DNA of 64,000 nt from Alistipes_A hominis (GCF_014288115.1 NZ_JACOOK010000006.1:1-64000), one strand, 5' to 3'; positions 26,076 through 34,732 are shown, counted from the first letter of the stretch. Notes: generated by a model from the letters alone, not told the origin. Program-made: numbers and translations.

Positions 26076-28085
26076 TCAGGCCCCCTGCGTGTGCAGCAGC
26101 GCCATCACCTCGGCGTACATCTGGTCGTTCGAGTATCCCTGAATATCGATTGATTTCGAGCGGCAGAACGCGACGCAGGTTCCGCATCCCTGACACAGGC
26201 CCGGATTGACGCGGGCCACGGTCTTGACGACGTTGCCGCCGCGGTCCTTGATCTCCTCCCGCTCGATAGCCTGGTACGGACAAGCCGTCTGGCACATGAA
26301 ACAACCTACGCAGGTACTGTACACCGGCGGCGCCATCCGGTTCACCACCGCGATCAGCGGCTCGCGTACCAACTTGTCCGACGAGAACAGCGCGGCCACT
26401 TTCGCCGCCGCCCCCGAGGCCATGCTGACCGTTTCGGGAATGTCGCGCGGCGCCTGGCAGGCTCCGGCTACGTAAATTCCGGCCGTATTGGTTTCGACCG
26501 GTTTCAGTTTCGGATGCGCTTCCGCAAAAAATTTGTACGGATCGTAGGATACGTGCAGCCGCTGCGCCAGTTCTTCCGCGCCCTCGTTGGACACCCCGGC
26601 GGTAGCGAGCACGACCATATCGGCCTCGATCTCGACGGGTTGGGCCCCCATCAGCGTATCGACGCCCTTAACGATCAGCTTGCCGTCTTTTTCATAAATA
26701 CGGGCCACGCGTCCGCGCACGTAGTTCACGCCGTCGTCCTCGATCGCGCGGCGCACGAACTCCTCGTAGTTCTTGCCGGCGGCCCGGATATCCATGTAAA
26801 AGACATAGGACTCCCCGCCGTGCACTTTGTGCTGGTACAGCATCGCGTGCTTGGCCGTATACATGCAGCAGATTTTCGAGCAATAGTGAATCCCTTTGGC
26901 CGGATCGCGCGATCCGGCGCAGGCGATGAACACGATCTTTTTCGGCATCGTTCCGTCCGACGGACGGCGTATCTCGCCCGACGTAGGCCCGGAAGCCGAA
27001 GCCAGCCGCTCGAACTGCAGTCCGGTAATGACGTCTTTGTACCGTCCGTAACCGTATTCCGGAAAAAATTCCGTACCCAGCACGTTGAACCCGGTAGCGA
27101 CCACCACTGCGCCGATATCCTCGGTAACGAACTCATCTTCCTTGTCGAAACAGATCGCCCCGGTAGGGCAGGTCTTCTCGCATATCTTGCACTTGCCGCG
27201 TTTGTAATAGTTGCAGTGCTTTTTGTCGATCACCGGTTTGTTCGGCACGGCCTGCGGGAACGGGACGTAGATCGCCGTGCGAAGGCCGAGTCCGGCATTG
27301 AATTCGCTCGAGATCCGCTTTTGCGGGCATTTGGTCGTACACAGGCCGCAGCCGGTACAGATCTTTTCGTCGACGCTTTTGGCTTTCAACCGGATCGTCG
27401 CCTTGAAATTGCCGATAAACCCGTCCAGATGTTCGAGTTCGGCATAAGTGTACAGCTTGATGTTCGGGTGTTGCGCGACCTCCACCATCCGCGGCGTCAG
27501 GATACACTGCGAACAGTCGAGCGTCGGGAACGTCTCCGACAACTGCGACATGTGGCCGCCGATCGACGGCTCTTTCTCGACCAAGATCACTTGATGACCG
27601 CAGTTGGCGATATCCAGCGCGGCCTGTATTCCGGCGATGCCGCCGCCGATCACCAGCGCCTTCTTGGTAATCGGCACTTCGATCGGCTTCAACGGCTTGT
27701 TGCGTTTCACTTTCTCGACCAGCCCGCGAACGATGTCGATCGCTTTCGCAGTCGTGGGTTCTCCTTTTTCGTGCACCCACGAGCAATGCTCGCGCAGGTT
27801 GGCCATCTCGCACAGGTAAGGGTTCAGCCCCGCTTCGGAACAGGCCCGCCGGAACGTCGGCTCGTGCATCCGGGGCGAACAGGCGGCCACCACCACGCCG
27901 TCGAGTTTTTGCTCCTCGATGGCCTTGCGGATCAGCGACTGTCCCGGATCGGAACACATATACTTATAATCGGTGGCAAATGCGACTCCGTCGAACTTCG
28001 CGGCTTCGGCCGCCACCTTTTCACAGTCGATCGTAGCCCCGATATTTTCGCCGCAATGGCAAATAAAAACTCCTATTTTAGACAT
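26076..28085 (-). CDS. hdrA: HdrA-type FAD iron-sulfur oxidoreductase (bifurcating flavin subunit)
   Basis: 669 residues. N-terminal GVFICHCGENIGATID; FAD Rossmann motif VIGGGIAGIQAALDIANCG followed by EKEPSIGGHMSQLSETFP; and the HdrA-specific LDCSQCILTPRM. The ferredoxin motifs are CTGCGLCTTKCPQ, CKICEKTCPTGAICF, CVGCFMCQTACPYQAI and CQGCGTCVAFC. No in-frame TGA (selenocysteine) is present. In known Hdr complexes this FAD performs electron bifurcation, reducing ferredoxin and the HdrB disulfide site together. Starts 18 bp after hdrB. Confidence 0.9.
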   Translation of the reverse strand: MSKIGVFICHCGENIGATIDCEKVAAEAAKFDGVAFATDYKYMCSDPGQSLIRKAIEEQKLDGVVVAACSPRMHEPTFRRACSEAGLNPYLCEMANLREHCSWVHEKGEPTTAKAIDIVRGLVEKVKRNKPLKPIEVPITKKALVIGGGIAGIQAALDIANCGHQVILVEKEPSIGGHMSQLSETFPTLDCSQCILTPRMVEVAQHPNIKLYTYAELEHLDGFIGNFKATIRLKAKSVDEKICTGCGLCTTKCPQKRISSEFNAGLGLRTAIYVPFPQAVPNKPVIDKKHCNYYKRGKCKICEKTCPTGAICFDKEDEFVTEDIGAVVVATGFNVLGTEFFPEYGYGRYKDVITGLQFERLASASGPTSGEIRRPSDGTMPKKIVFIACAGSRDPAKGIHYCSKICCMYTAKHAMLYQHKVHGGESYVFYMDIRAAGKNYEEFVRRAIEDDGVNYVRGRVARIYEKDGKLIVKGVDTLMGAQPVEIEADMVVLATAGVSNEGAEELAQRLHVSYDPYKFFAEAHPKLKPVETNTAGIYVAGACQAPRDIPETVSMASGAAAKVAALFSSDKLVREPLIAVVNRMAPPVYSTCVGCFMCQTACPYQAIEREEIKDRGGNVVKTVARVNPGLCQGCGTCVAFCRSKSIDIQGYSNDQMYAEVMALLHTQGA

Positions 28086-28103
28086 TTTCGGATTTTCAGT
28101 TAG

Positions 28104-28952
28104 TTAGAAGGTGACGGGAACGAAATGGCGTTCGATGCCCAGCTCCCTGGGACTGAGCCCGACGGCCAGACCGATGGCCTGCGTAACGTACAGCACCGGA
28201 ACATCGATCCGGCGCCTGAGGTAGCTGTCGATCGCCTGCCGGCGCATATCGAGGTTCGAATGGCACATCGGACAGGCCACGATGATCGCCTGAGCACCCC
28301 GGTCGGCGGCGTCGCGGACGATCTCCCCGGAAAGCCGTCCCACGATATCGGTACGCGACACCGAAAACCCGGCGCCGCAGCATTCGGTCTTGAATCCCCA
28401 GTCGACCGGCTGGGCCCCGACCAGTTTCATCAGCGCGTCGAGGCTCTGCGGGTCTTCCAGACGATCGAATTGCAACACCCCGTGCGGACGTACCAGCAGG
28501 CAACCGTAGTAGCACGCCACCTGGCGGTCGAACGGCTGCACGATCCGCGCCGCGAGTTCTCCCTGAATATACTTTTCGATCATCTGCACGACATTCAATA
28601 TCCGGACGCTGCCCGTATAGGGCATCCGGATCGTATCGGCGATTTCGTTGCGCAACGCCTCGTCTTCGGCCAGTTCGTACTGTACCGTACTGAGCCGATT
28701 ATAACATGAAGCGCACGGCACGACCACCTCATCGAGTCCCTGTTGTTCGGCCAGCGCAAGGATGCGGGCCGGCAGCAACAGCGCGAGCGTCCGGTTCATC
28801 GAGTGGGCCGCAGTGGCCCCGCAGCAATTCCAGTCCTGCACCTCTTCCAGTTCGAGCGAAAACGCTTTGGCAAGGGCCGCGACCGATTCGTTGTATTCGC
28901 GGGAAGTGCCTTTGAGCGAACATCCCGGATAGAAACCTATTTTCATCTGCAT
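28104..28952 (-). CDS. hdrB: HdrB-type heterodisulfide reductase catalytic subunit
   Basis: 282 residues with two intact CCG domains: Cys11, CysCysGly at 43-45 and CASC at 80-83; then Cys147/Cys151, CysCysGly at 191-193 and CPMC at 227-230. In structurally known HdrB these ligate two non-cubane [4Fe-4S] clusters that cleave a disulfide. Conservation of both sets predicts an active reductase. The natural disulfide is unknown in Bacteroidales, which lack coenzymes M and B. An alternative ATG lies at 28946. It follows hdrC by 7 bp. Confidence 0.9.
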   Translation of the reverse strand: MQMKIGFYPGCSLKGTSREYNESVAALAKAFSLELEEVQDWNCCGATAAHSMNRTLALLLPARILALAEQQGLDEVVVPCASCYNRLSTVQYELAEDEALRNEIADTIRMPYTGSVRILNVVQMIEKYIQGELAARIVQPFDRQVACYYGCLLVRPHGVLQFDRLEDPQSLDALMKLVGAQPVDWGFKTECCGAGFSVSRTDIVGRLSGEIVRDAADRGAQAIIVACPMCHSNLDMRRQAIDSYLRRRIDVPVLYVTQAIGLAVGLSPRELGIERHFVPVTF

Positions 28953-28959
28953 TCCCGGT

Positions 28960-29517
28960 TTAAAGTTTTTTACCGGCTTTACCGGCCTCGTCGAAAATAT
29001 GCCGGATCGCCTTTTTGTTTTTCACCTGCTCGGGCAGCAGGCTCAGCTTGCCTTTCGCCAGCATGTCCGGCACCAGGGGCAGGTCTTGTGCGAGCCGCAT
29101 CGTCCGGGCCTTGAATCCCGCGATCAGTCCCACCTCGTACAGCCGTCCGGTGTATTTCACCGAGTCGAGGAACGCCCGGTGGAAGGCCACGACCGGTTTC
29201 GCCTTTTCGCCGACGCATCCCGCCCGCAACGACTCTTCGCGCAGGTAGTCCATCATACGCGGAATGTCGATCTGCTGCGGACAACGCGCAATGCAATTCT
29301 CGCAGTTCAGGCAGAGCCATATCGTGTTCGAGCCGAGCACCTTCCGGTCGTTCTCTTCGCTGCGCGTCTGCAACATCCGCAACACGAGGCTCGGCGGATA
29401 GTCCATCTCCGGGGCCGTCGCGCATCCGGCCGAGCATTTGCCGCACTGATAGCAACGGGCGACATTTACGCCGGTATTTCCCCGCACTTCGTCGGCCATG
29501 TAATTTTCGTTTTCCAT
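28960..29517 (-). CDS. hdrC: HdrC-type ferredoxin subunit
   Basis: 185 residues. Two 4Fe-4S motifs, CYQCGKCSAGCATAP and CLNCENCIARCPQQI, are followed by a helical C-terminus (FHRAFLDSVKYTGRLYEVGLI) typical of HdrC. It carries electrons from HdrA to HdrB. First recognised gene of the seven-gene operon. The 83 bp upstream show no -7 box, so the promoter is probably further up, at 30033-30040, ahead of a small secreted-protein ORF. Confidence 0.88.
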   Translation of the reverse strand: MENENYMADEVRGNTGVNVARCYQCGKCSAGCATAPEMDYPPSLVLRMLQTRSEENDRKVLGSNTIWLCLNCENCIARCPQQIDIPRMMDYLREESLRAGCVGEKAKPVVAFHRAFLDSVKYTGRLYEVGLIAGFKARTMRLAQDLPLVPDMLAKGKLSLLPEQVKNKKAIRHIFDEAGKAGKKL

Positions 29518-29599
29518 TTAGGTATTATTTAGTAGCTTAGATGAATAGGCATAGCTATACCGCACCGAACCGGCACGGTCATTCCGATGAAAACGGGCA

Positions 29600-29980
29600 T
29601 TAAACCCGCATACAGCCCAATGTATGGATATAATCCGGAAAGGCGTTCCGGATAAAAGACAGGTATTCCGCGGCGACACGTTTCCGCCGTTCCGCAGGAA
29701 CGGACAATTGCGGAGTAGGGCAGGCAAGCGTCCGTACCGGATATTTCGAAATCTCCGCCCCGGAATATTCCGCGCCCGCAAAAAGACACTTATCCGTCGA
29801 AACCGCCTGCGCATCCGTCGCGGGCGGACAGACCGAAACATCGCACGAATCGAAGCACGCCGTCTCCGCATACGCAAAAACGGCGGAGAATTCCGAAGAA
29901 CCTCCCCCTTTTTCGGTAACGTTTCCGACTACGAACGAAAAAAACAAATATGTCAGGACGAATAAAGCCTTTTGATACAT
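29600..29980 (-). CDS. Hypothetical small exported protein at the head of the Flx-Hdr operon
   Basis: 126 residues beginning MYQKALFVLTYLFFSFVVGNV, a plausible signal peptide. The remainder has six cysteines (CFDSC, VCPP, KCLF, ACPT, GCMR) and no recognisable domain. A TATATTTG box on the minus strand (30033-30040) precedes the start by ~50 bp and the stop is 83 bp before hdrC, so it could be cotranscribed. Three-frame openness in this patch makes it uncertain whether it is translated. Confidence 0.4.
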   Translation of the reverse strand: MYQKALFVLTYLFFSFVVGNVTEKGGGSSEFSAVFAYAETACFDSCDVSVCPPATDAQAVSTDKCLFAGAEYSGAEISKYPVRTLACPTPQLSVPAERRKRVAAEYLSFIRNAFPDYIHTLGCMRV

Positions 29981-30032
29981 GGTTCACGACAACGCTTACA
30001 CCCGAGAACACTTTCTACCGTAAACGTGTTGA

Positions 30033-30040
30033 CAAATATA
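30033..30040 (-). promoter_or_regulatory. -7 box (TATATTTG on the minus strand), candidate promoter of the hdr-flx operon
   Basis: CAAATATA on the plus strand reads TATATTTG, an exact TAnnTTTG match. It is the only such box found between hdrC and the divergent DKNYY gene. No clear -33 TTTG at the expected ~19-nt spacing was found, which limits confidence. Confidence 0.4.
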
Positions 30041-30300
30041 ATCATTCGAAACGACATTTCCGCCCCGATTTGAAAAAATTGCATAACGCCGTAGAAAAGC
30101 GATGTAACCGTAGCACGCGTTTACGGCAATCCGCTGTCGGCCGTCCAGGGTACCAAAAGGTCAACAAGGCCAAATAATCAAGCCGACGCACCCAAAATAA
30201 ATTTCAACGATCTTAAATCCCTCCCGGATAATTTTTAGCTTCGACAACAAACTTCCGCCTTTTTCGACCGGAGAATCGCGACATATCGACCGATCTTACT

Positions 30301-30308
30301 TATATTTG
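30301..30308 (+). promoter_or_regulatory. -7 box TATATTTG before the DKNYY-repeat gene
   Basis: Exact TAnnTTTG match 20 bp before the ATG at 30329, predicting a leader of about 15 nt. The -33 element is not obvious. Confidence 0.45.
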
Positions 30309-30328
30309 CCGAAAGAGCCGGATCGTCC

Positions 30329-30910
30329 ATGAAAAGAATCGTTTTGTCCTTCGCATTATTAGTTATCGCACAGAGCGGTAAACCGTCGGTTATCGAATAC
30401 CGATTGCAGGAGCCGTCGTTCGCCGCGACGGAAAACGCCCCGTTTCAGGAACGGGGTCGAGGTAACGGAACCTATACGAAAGACAGTTGGACGGTTTTTT
30501 ATCGCGGGTATGAAGTAGAGGGAGCTTCCCCGTCATCGTTCGAAGACCTCGGGAGCGGATACGGAAAAGATGCGTGGAAAGTATTTTATCAGGGCCTTGG
30601 AATCGAAGGCGCTTCCCCCTCTTCATTCCGAAGTTTCGGCGACGGCTATGCCAAAGACGACTGGCAAGTATTTTACCGGGGCAGAAAAATAGAAAATGCC
30701 TCCTCGTCTTCATTCGAAAACCTCGGCGGCGGTTATGGGAAAGACAGTTGGACGGTTTTTTACAGAGGAAAACCCATACCCAACGCCTCCGCATCGTCGT
30801 TCGAAAATCTGGGCAGGGGATATGGCAAAGACGCCTGGAAAGTTTTTTACAACGGGAAAGCCGTCAAAGGGGCCTCCCCGTCTTCCTTTCGGACTCCGCA
30901 CCAAAGATAA
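30329..30910 (+). CDS. DKNYY-type repeat protein, exported
   Basis: 193 residues. It starts MKRIVLSFALLVIAQSG, a signal-peptide-like segment, followed by a ~30-residue linker. Five tandem repeats of about 29 residues follow, of the form GxGYxKDxWxVFYxGxxIxxASxSSFxxL. The D-x-W-x-VFYxG core with a Ser-rich turn is a diverged form of the DKNYY repeat family (PF13644), whose role is unknown. Repeats differ by several residues each, so they are not a very recent expansion. The gene is isolated and divergent from the hdr operon. Confidence 0.65.
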   Translation: MKRIVLSFALLVIAQSGKPSVIEYRLQEPSFAATENAPFQERGRGNGTYTKDSWTVFYRGYEVEGASPSSFEDLGSGYGKDAWKVFYQGLGIEGASPSSFRSFGDGYAKDDWQVFYRGRKIENASSSSFENLGGGYGKDSWTVFYRGKPIPNASASSFENLGRGYGKDAWKVFYNGKAVKGASPSSFRTPHQR

Positions 30911-31092
30911 TAATCGGTACGATCGTAAAGAAATATCAGATCAGCAATGATTCGATCCTTCTGCGGGGAGAGTAGGGTAACGGTTTTGGCATAACCGATT
31001 CTCATTATCAACGCAGGATACTCCTTACCGGCAGGCAAGTTTTCTCGCAAAGCGGAATATGATTTCGACACGGCAAAAGACAAAAAATAAAA

Positions 31093-32616
31093 ATGAGGAG
31101 TACGATTATGTTTTTTAGAAAGTATCCACCTGAATATACCGTAATAGCCGTTTTCATAGCGATCGGGCTCGTTCTTCAATTGACAGCTTTGTCCAATTCC
31201 GGATTTTTCAGCGACGAATTTCTACACATCGAAGCGGGAAGACACCCCGCCTGGGGCTATTCGGATTTTCCCCCGATGATCGCCGCGTTTGCCTGGATAC
31301 AAAATCTGTTTAACACCGATTCCGTATTTATCAATCATCTATTCAACCTTGCGGCTTCCGCAATGGCGGTTCTGTTCTGCGGTTTGACGACAATCAAACT
31401 GGGAGGCAAATGGTTAGCCGTATTGGCCACCTTGTTATGCATCCTGTTATCTCCCGGAATAGCAGGAACCCGGTTTCTTTTTTTGCCCACCGCATTCGAT
31501 CAGTTATTTTGGATTATTTGCATTTACTGTTCAGCGAGTTATTGCCAAAGTCAAAATGCCAGATACCTAATTTGGTTTTGCATATTCGGAGCATTGGGAT
31601 TTTTGACAAAATACAGCATTGTTTTTCTGTTCGCAGGGATGCTTACTTCGTCGTTAATCTTTCGGAGAGATATTTTTCTGAAAAAGAGTTTATGGATCGG
31701 ATTGCTAATATTCCTTGTGTTAATCACACCGAACCTCTGCTGGCAAATAAAAAATCAGTTTCCGGCGATCACTCATTTTTCCCAATTATACGACAGTCAG
31801 CTAAACCGACTTTCAATGGGCGGGGAATTAAAGAAGCTTTTTCTTTTTTCAAATCCCTTCACAATGATATTCTGGCTTCCCGGACTGTTCGCGATTCCGT
31901 TTATTTCCAAATTCAAACGATACAAATTAATTTCCTTTGCGTTATGCTGTTCGTTTGTTTTCTTGTTTTGCGCAAAAGGAAAATGGTATTATTTTTTCCC
32001 TGTCGTAATCGGAGCGATTCCGTTAGGCACGGTCTTTTTCGAGCGATTATTGCAGAAAAGAAAATGGATAATCTACGCATACCTCACCGTACTCGGATTA
32101 ACAGGCGTTTACCTCTTGCCTCAAGGAATCCCTATTATCAAGCTCCAGAGATTTATCGAACTATACCATAAAAAACCAAACAAAGACGGTAAAATACCCC
32201 TTGCTTTTGATAATTATTATTCAACCGAAATATGGACCCGGATATTAAATGTCGTGAACAAAACGTATATAGAATTGCCTTCCGAAGAACAAGAGAAATG
32301 TTTTATTTTGGGGCGACATTATTCAATGGCGGGAGCGATGAACTTACTCGGGAAAAAATACGGGTTGCCCCAGGCTTTTTCACTTCACAGTTCATTTGAG
32401 TGGATGCCTGAATTTGACAAAGGAGCGGTCATCATTGCAATCGGCGAGTCAAACTGGCTCGAACAACACTGGGGCGAATATTTTAAATATGTTAAAGAAA
32501 TCGGTATTGTCGAAAACAAGTATGCAAGTAAAGAAAGCGAATATAATTATCGCATCTTTTTATGTAAAGGATTGAAATATAACTCAGTCGAATTTAAGCG
32601 GTTTATTGAAAATTAA
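31093..32616 (+). CDS. GT39-like polyprenyl-sugar glycosyltransferase, membrane protein
   Basis: 507 residues. TM1 begins at about residue 14, and the first periplasmic loop has SGFFSDEFLHIEAGRHPAWGYSDFPPMIAAF, the acidic DE motif and YxDxPP-like string of the ArnT/PMT family (PF13231). About ten further helices follow, then a soluble C-terminus. Family members transfer a sugar from a lipid carrier onto lipid A, protein or glycan at the periplasmic face; the acceptor is unknown. The gene is visibly AT-richer than the flanking rnf and hdr operons and sits just before a tRNA gene, consistent with horizontal acquisition. Confidence 0.75.
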   Translation: MRSTIMFFRKYPPEYTVIAVFIAIGLVLQLTALSNSGFFSDEFLHIEAGRHPAWGYSDFPPMIAAFAWIQNLFNTDSVFINHLFNLAASAMAVLFCGLTTIKLGGKWLAVLATLLCILLSPGIAGTRFLFLPTAFDQLFWIICIYCSASYCQSQNARYLIWFCIFGALGFLTKYSIVFLFAGMLTSSLIFRRDIFLKKSLWIGLLIFLVLITPNLCWQIKNQFPAITHFSQLYDSQLNRLSMGGELKKLFLFSNPFTMIFWLPGLFAIPFISKFKRYKLISFALCCSFVFLFCAKGKWYYFFPVVIGAIPLGTVFFERLLQKRKWIIYAYLTVLGLTGVYLLPQGIPIIKLQRFIELYHKKPNKDGKIPLAFDNYYSTEIWTRILNVVNKTYIELPSEEQEKCFILGRHYSMAGAMNLLGKKYGLPQAFSLHSSFEWMPEFDKGAVIIAIGESNWLEQHWGEYFKYVKEIGIVENKYASKESEYNYRIFLCKGLKYNSVEFKRFIEN

Positions 32617-32667
32617 CAGCCGAATTCTACGAAGTATCGAATATGAGGCGAACCTGACGATGTATGA

Positions 32668-32859
32668 ACCGATCGTGTATTACGCAGTGATAATCCGCAA
32701 ATCATTTTTGAAAAGTACCGAACCGCATTGGATAATTATCCGATACGTTTGGACTTCGATACGCCCAACCGTACCGTATTTTGGGTGTATTCCAATAACA
32801 TCATTCTGCACAGGTCGAAAGACCGACTTGAAAAATATATTTGTTTGAAAAACAAATAA
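32668..32859 (+). pseudogene. Possible 3' fragment of a degraded gene
   Basis: Between the glycosyltransferase and tRNA-Phe a frame without an ATG reads DNPQIIFEKYRTALDNYPIR followed by LDFDTPNRTVFWVYSNNIIL and ends at 32859. It follows directly after a stop codon and looks like the C-terminus of a protein whose front is missing. No family recognised. AT-rich like the neighbouring glycosyltransferase. The rest of the 345-bp gap holds only the tRNA terminator. Confidence 0.3.
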
Positions 32860-32912
32860 TTAGTATATTTGTATGTTAAGTTTGATTGATTCGTTAGAGA
32901 TTAGGAATTTAC

Positions 32913-32950
32913 AAAAAAAAGACAGTCACAAATTTTCATTGCAACTGCCT
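32913..32950 (-). terminator. Intrinsic terminator of tRNA-Phe
   Basis: On the minus strand AGGCAGTTGCAA (32950-32939) pairs over 12 positions, with G-U wobbles, to TTGTGACTGTCT (32931-32920) around a 7-nt loop. Eight T residues follow at once. It begins 11 nt after the 3' end of the tRNA. Confidence 0.75.
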
Positions 32951-32960
32951 GATTTTAAAG

Positions 32961-33033
32961 TGGTGCCACCACGAATCGAACGAGGGACACAAGGATTTTC
33001 AGTCCTTTGCTCTACCAACTGAGCTATGGCACC
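32961..33033 (-). tRNA. tRNA-Phe (anticodon GAA)
   Basis: 73 nt, minus strand. Acceptor stem GGTGCCA pairs with TGGCACC; D-arm AGCTCAGTTGGTAGAGC; anticodon loop CTGAAAA with GAA; T-arm GTTCGATTC; discriminator A with no encoded CCA (CTT follows). All four arms close. The promoter and terminator are both recognisable, so it is a single-gene transcription unit. Confidence 0.95.
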
Positions 33034-33053
33034 GGTTTATCGTTTGACGGGTG

Positions 33054-33082
33054 CAAAGATAGAGATAAAATTTAATAAAACA
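33054..33082 (-). promoter_or_regulatory. Promoter of tRNA-Phe
   Basis: On the minus strand TATCTTTG (33061-33054) is preceded by TTG at a 19-nt spacing, the best two-element match to the Bacteroidota -33/-7 promoter in the window. The predicted start is ~14 nt before the tRNA 5' end. Confidence 0.65.
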
Positions 33083-33119
33083 ATAGGCAAGTTAAATTTT
33101 ACTTCTGGACTAAAAGTTT

Positions 33120-33127
33120 TATCTTTG
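33120..33127 (+). promoter_or_regulatory. -7 box TATCTTTG before nadE
   Basis: Exact TAnnTTTG match 33 bp before the nadE ATG, with TTTT 19 nt upstream as a partial -33 element. It could drive the nadE-rseC-rnf run of genes. Confidence 0.55.
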
Positions 33128-33160
33128 CGTCATCTACTAAAACTAAAGGCCACAAACGTA

Positions 33161-34732
33161 ATGAAAATAGCTCTCGCCCAGTTAAACTATACAATCGGCG
33201 ATTTCGATTCAAACCGAAAAAAAATCGTAGAGTGTATCGATTCGGCGAAATCCCAATCCGCGCAACTGATCGTTTTTGCGGAACAGGCCATCAGCGGCGC
33301 ACCCGCATATGACCTGTTAAACAAAGTTTCGTTTCTGGATCTCTGCGAAGAAACGCTCCGCGACATCGCATCCCACTGCGAAAACATATCGGTGCTGATC
33401 GGTCTGCCGGTACAGTGTTCGAACAAGACCATCAGCGTAGCGGCTCTGATCGAGAACAAAAAAATCAAACGTTACATCGGTAAAAAAACGATTCGTTCGC
33501 GGGACGAATCGAGCTACCTGTCTCCTTCCAAAGGTTGCGAATACATAAAAATCGCCGGCAAAAAAGTCGCCGTCGTCGTGGGGGAGGACATCCATACGGA
33601 ACAAGAATACGGCGAATATGCCGACTTGATCATCAACCTGTGCAACAGCCCGTACTCGCGCGGAATTATCGAGAAAAGATACGATTTTTACCGGCAGTTG
33701 GCTTTTATGACCGGCAAAAGCATCGTTTTCGTCAACAACGTCGGCGCGCAAACCGACATCGTTTACGACGGTTCGTCGGGGATCATCAACAGCCGAGGAG
33801 AAGCCGTTACGCTGTTGAAAAGTTTTTCGGAGGATTTTCGAATCATCGAACTGGACGCCGACCACGAACCGGTGCGGTTGCCCGAGCAGAATAAAACCGT
33901 CAACGTATACCATGCGATCAAACTGGGATTGCAGGATTATTTCGCCAAAAACGGATTTAAAACCGCATGTTTGGGGCTTTCGGGAGGTATTGATTCGGCG
34001 GTCGTCGTATCGCTGGCCGCCGAGGCGCTCGGCCCCGAGAACGTGCGGGTACTGCTGATGCCCTCCCAGTTTTCATCGGATCATTCGGTCGAGGACGCGC
34101 GGGCGCTGGCCGAAAACCTCGGTATCGAATACCAGGTCGTCCCGATCAACGAAACGTTCGCGGCGCTTACTACGACGCTCGGCCCCGTTTTCGGGGAACT
34201 TCCGTTCGATGTGACCGAGGAAAACATGCAATCGCGCATCCGGGGCATGATGATGATGGCGATATCCAATAAATTCGGGAATATCCTGCTGGCGACCTCC
34301 AATAAAAGCGAGATCGCAGTCGGTTACGGAACCTTGTACGGCGATACGGTAGGAGCCCTGAGCATCATCGGCGACCTGTACAAAAGCGAAGTTTACGACC
34401 TGGCGCGTTACATCAACCGCGACCGGCAGATCATCCCGGTCAGCACGATCGTCAAGGCTCCTTCGGCGGAGCTCCGGCTCGAACAGAAAGATTCCGATTC
34501 GCTGCCGCCTTACGATATTCTGGACGCGATCCTGTACCGCATGATCGAAGAGGGACAGAGCCGCGAAGAGATCATCAACGCCGGATTCAACGAGAAAGAC
34601 GTCTACAAGGTATACAACCTGGTTCTGAAAAGCGAATTCAAACGCTACCAGTCGTGTCCGACGCTGCGGTTGTCGACCTGTACGTTACGCATCAACCGTC
34701 GGCTTCCGCTAACCAACAAATACGGTTATTAA
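33161..34732 (+). CDS. nadE: Glutamine-dependent NAD+ synthetase
   Basis: 523 residues from ATG 33161; upstream codons in the same frame run across the tRNA promoter and are not coding. The N-terminal nitrilase-type glutaminase domain starts MKIALAQLNYTIGDFDSN, has the catalytic Glu in FAEQAISGAP and the Cys in LIINLCNSPYSRG. The C-terminal synthetase domain has the ATP-binding SGGIDSAVV and TSNKSEIAVGYGTLYGDTVGA. It amidates deamido-NAD with ammonia from Gln, the last step of NAD synthesis. It lies 21 bp before rseC and the rnf operon. Confidence 0.92.
   Translation: MKIALAQLNYTIGDFDSNRKKIVECIDSAKSQSAQLIVFAEQAISGAPAYDLLNKVSFLDLCEETLRDIASHCENISVLIGLPVQCSNKTISVAALIENKKIKRYIGKKTIRSRDESSYLSPSKGCEYIKIAGKKVAVVVGEDIHTEQEYGEYADLIINLCNSPYSRGIIEKRYDFYRQLAFMTGKSIVFVNNVGAQTDIVYDGSSGIINSRGEAVTLLKSFSEDFRIIELDADHEPVRLPEQNKTVNVYHAIKLGLQDYFAKNGFKTACLGLSGGIDSAVVVSLAAEALGPENVRVLLMPSQFSSDHSVEDARALAENLGIEYQVVPINETFAALTTTLGPVFGELPFDVTEENMQSRIRGMMMMAISNKFGNILLATSNKSEIAVGYGTLYGDTVGALSIIGDLYKSEVYDLARYINRDRQIIPVSTIVKAPSAELRLEQKDSDSLPPYDILDAILYRMIEEGQSREEIINAGFNEKDVYKVYNLVLKSEFKRYQSCPTLRLSTCTLRINRRLPLTNKYGY

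Noticed and set aside
26514..28103. 529-codon open frame antisense to hdrA
   Set aside because: It mirrors the hdrA codon pattern; GC-rich third positions leave the opposite strand open. The translation is rich in Arg/His/Asp and has no domain.
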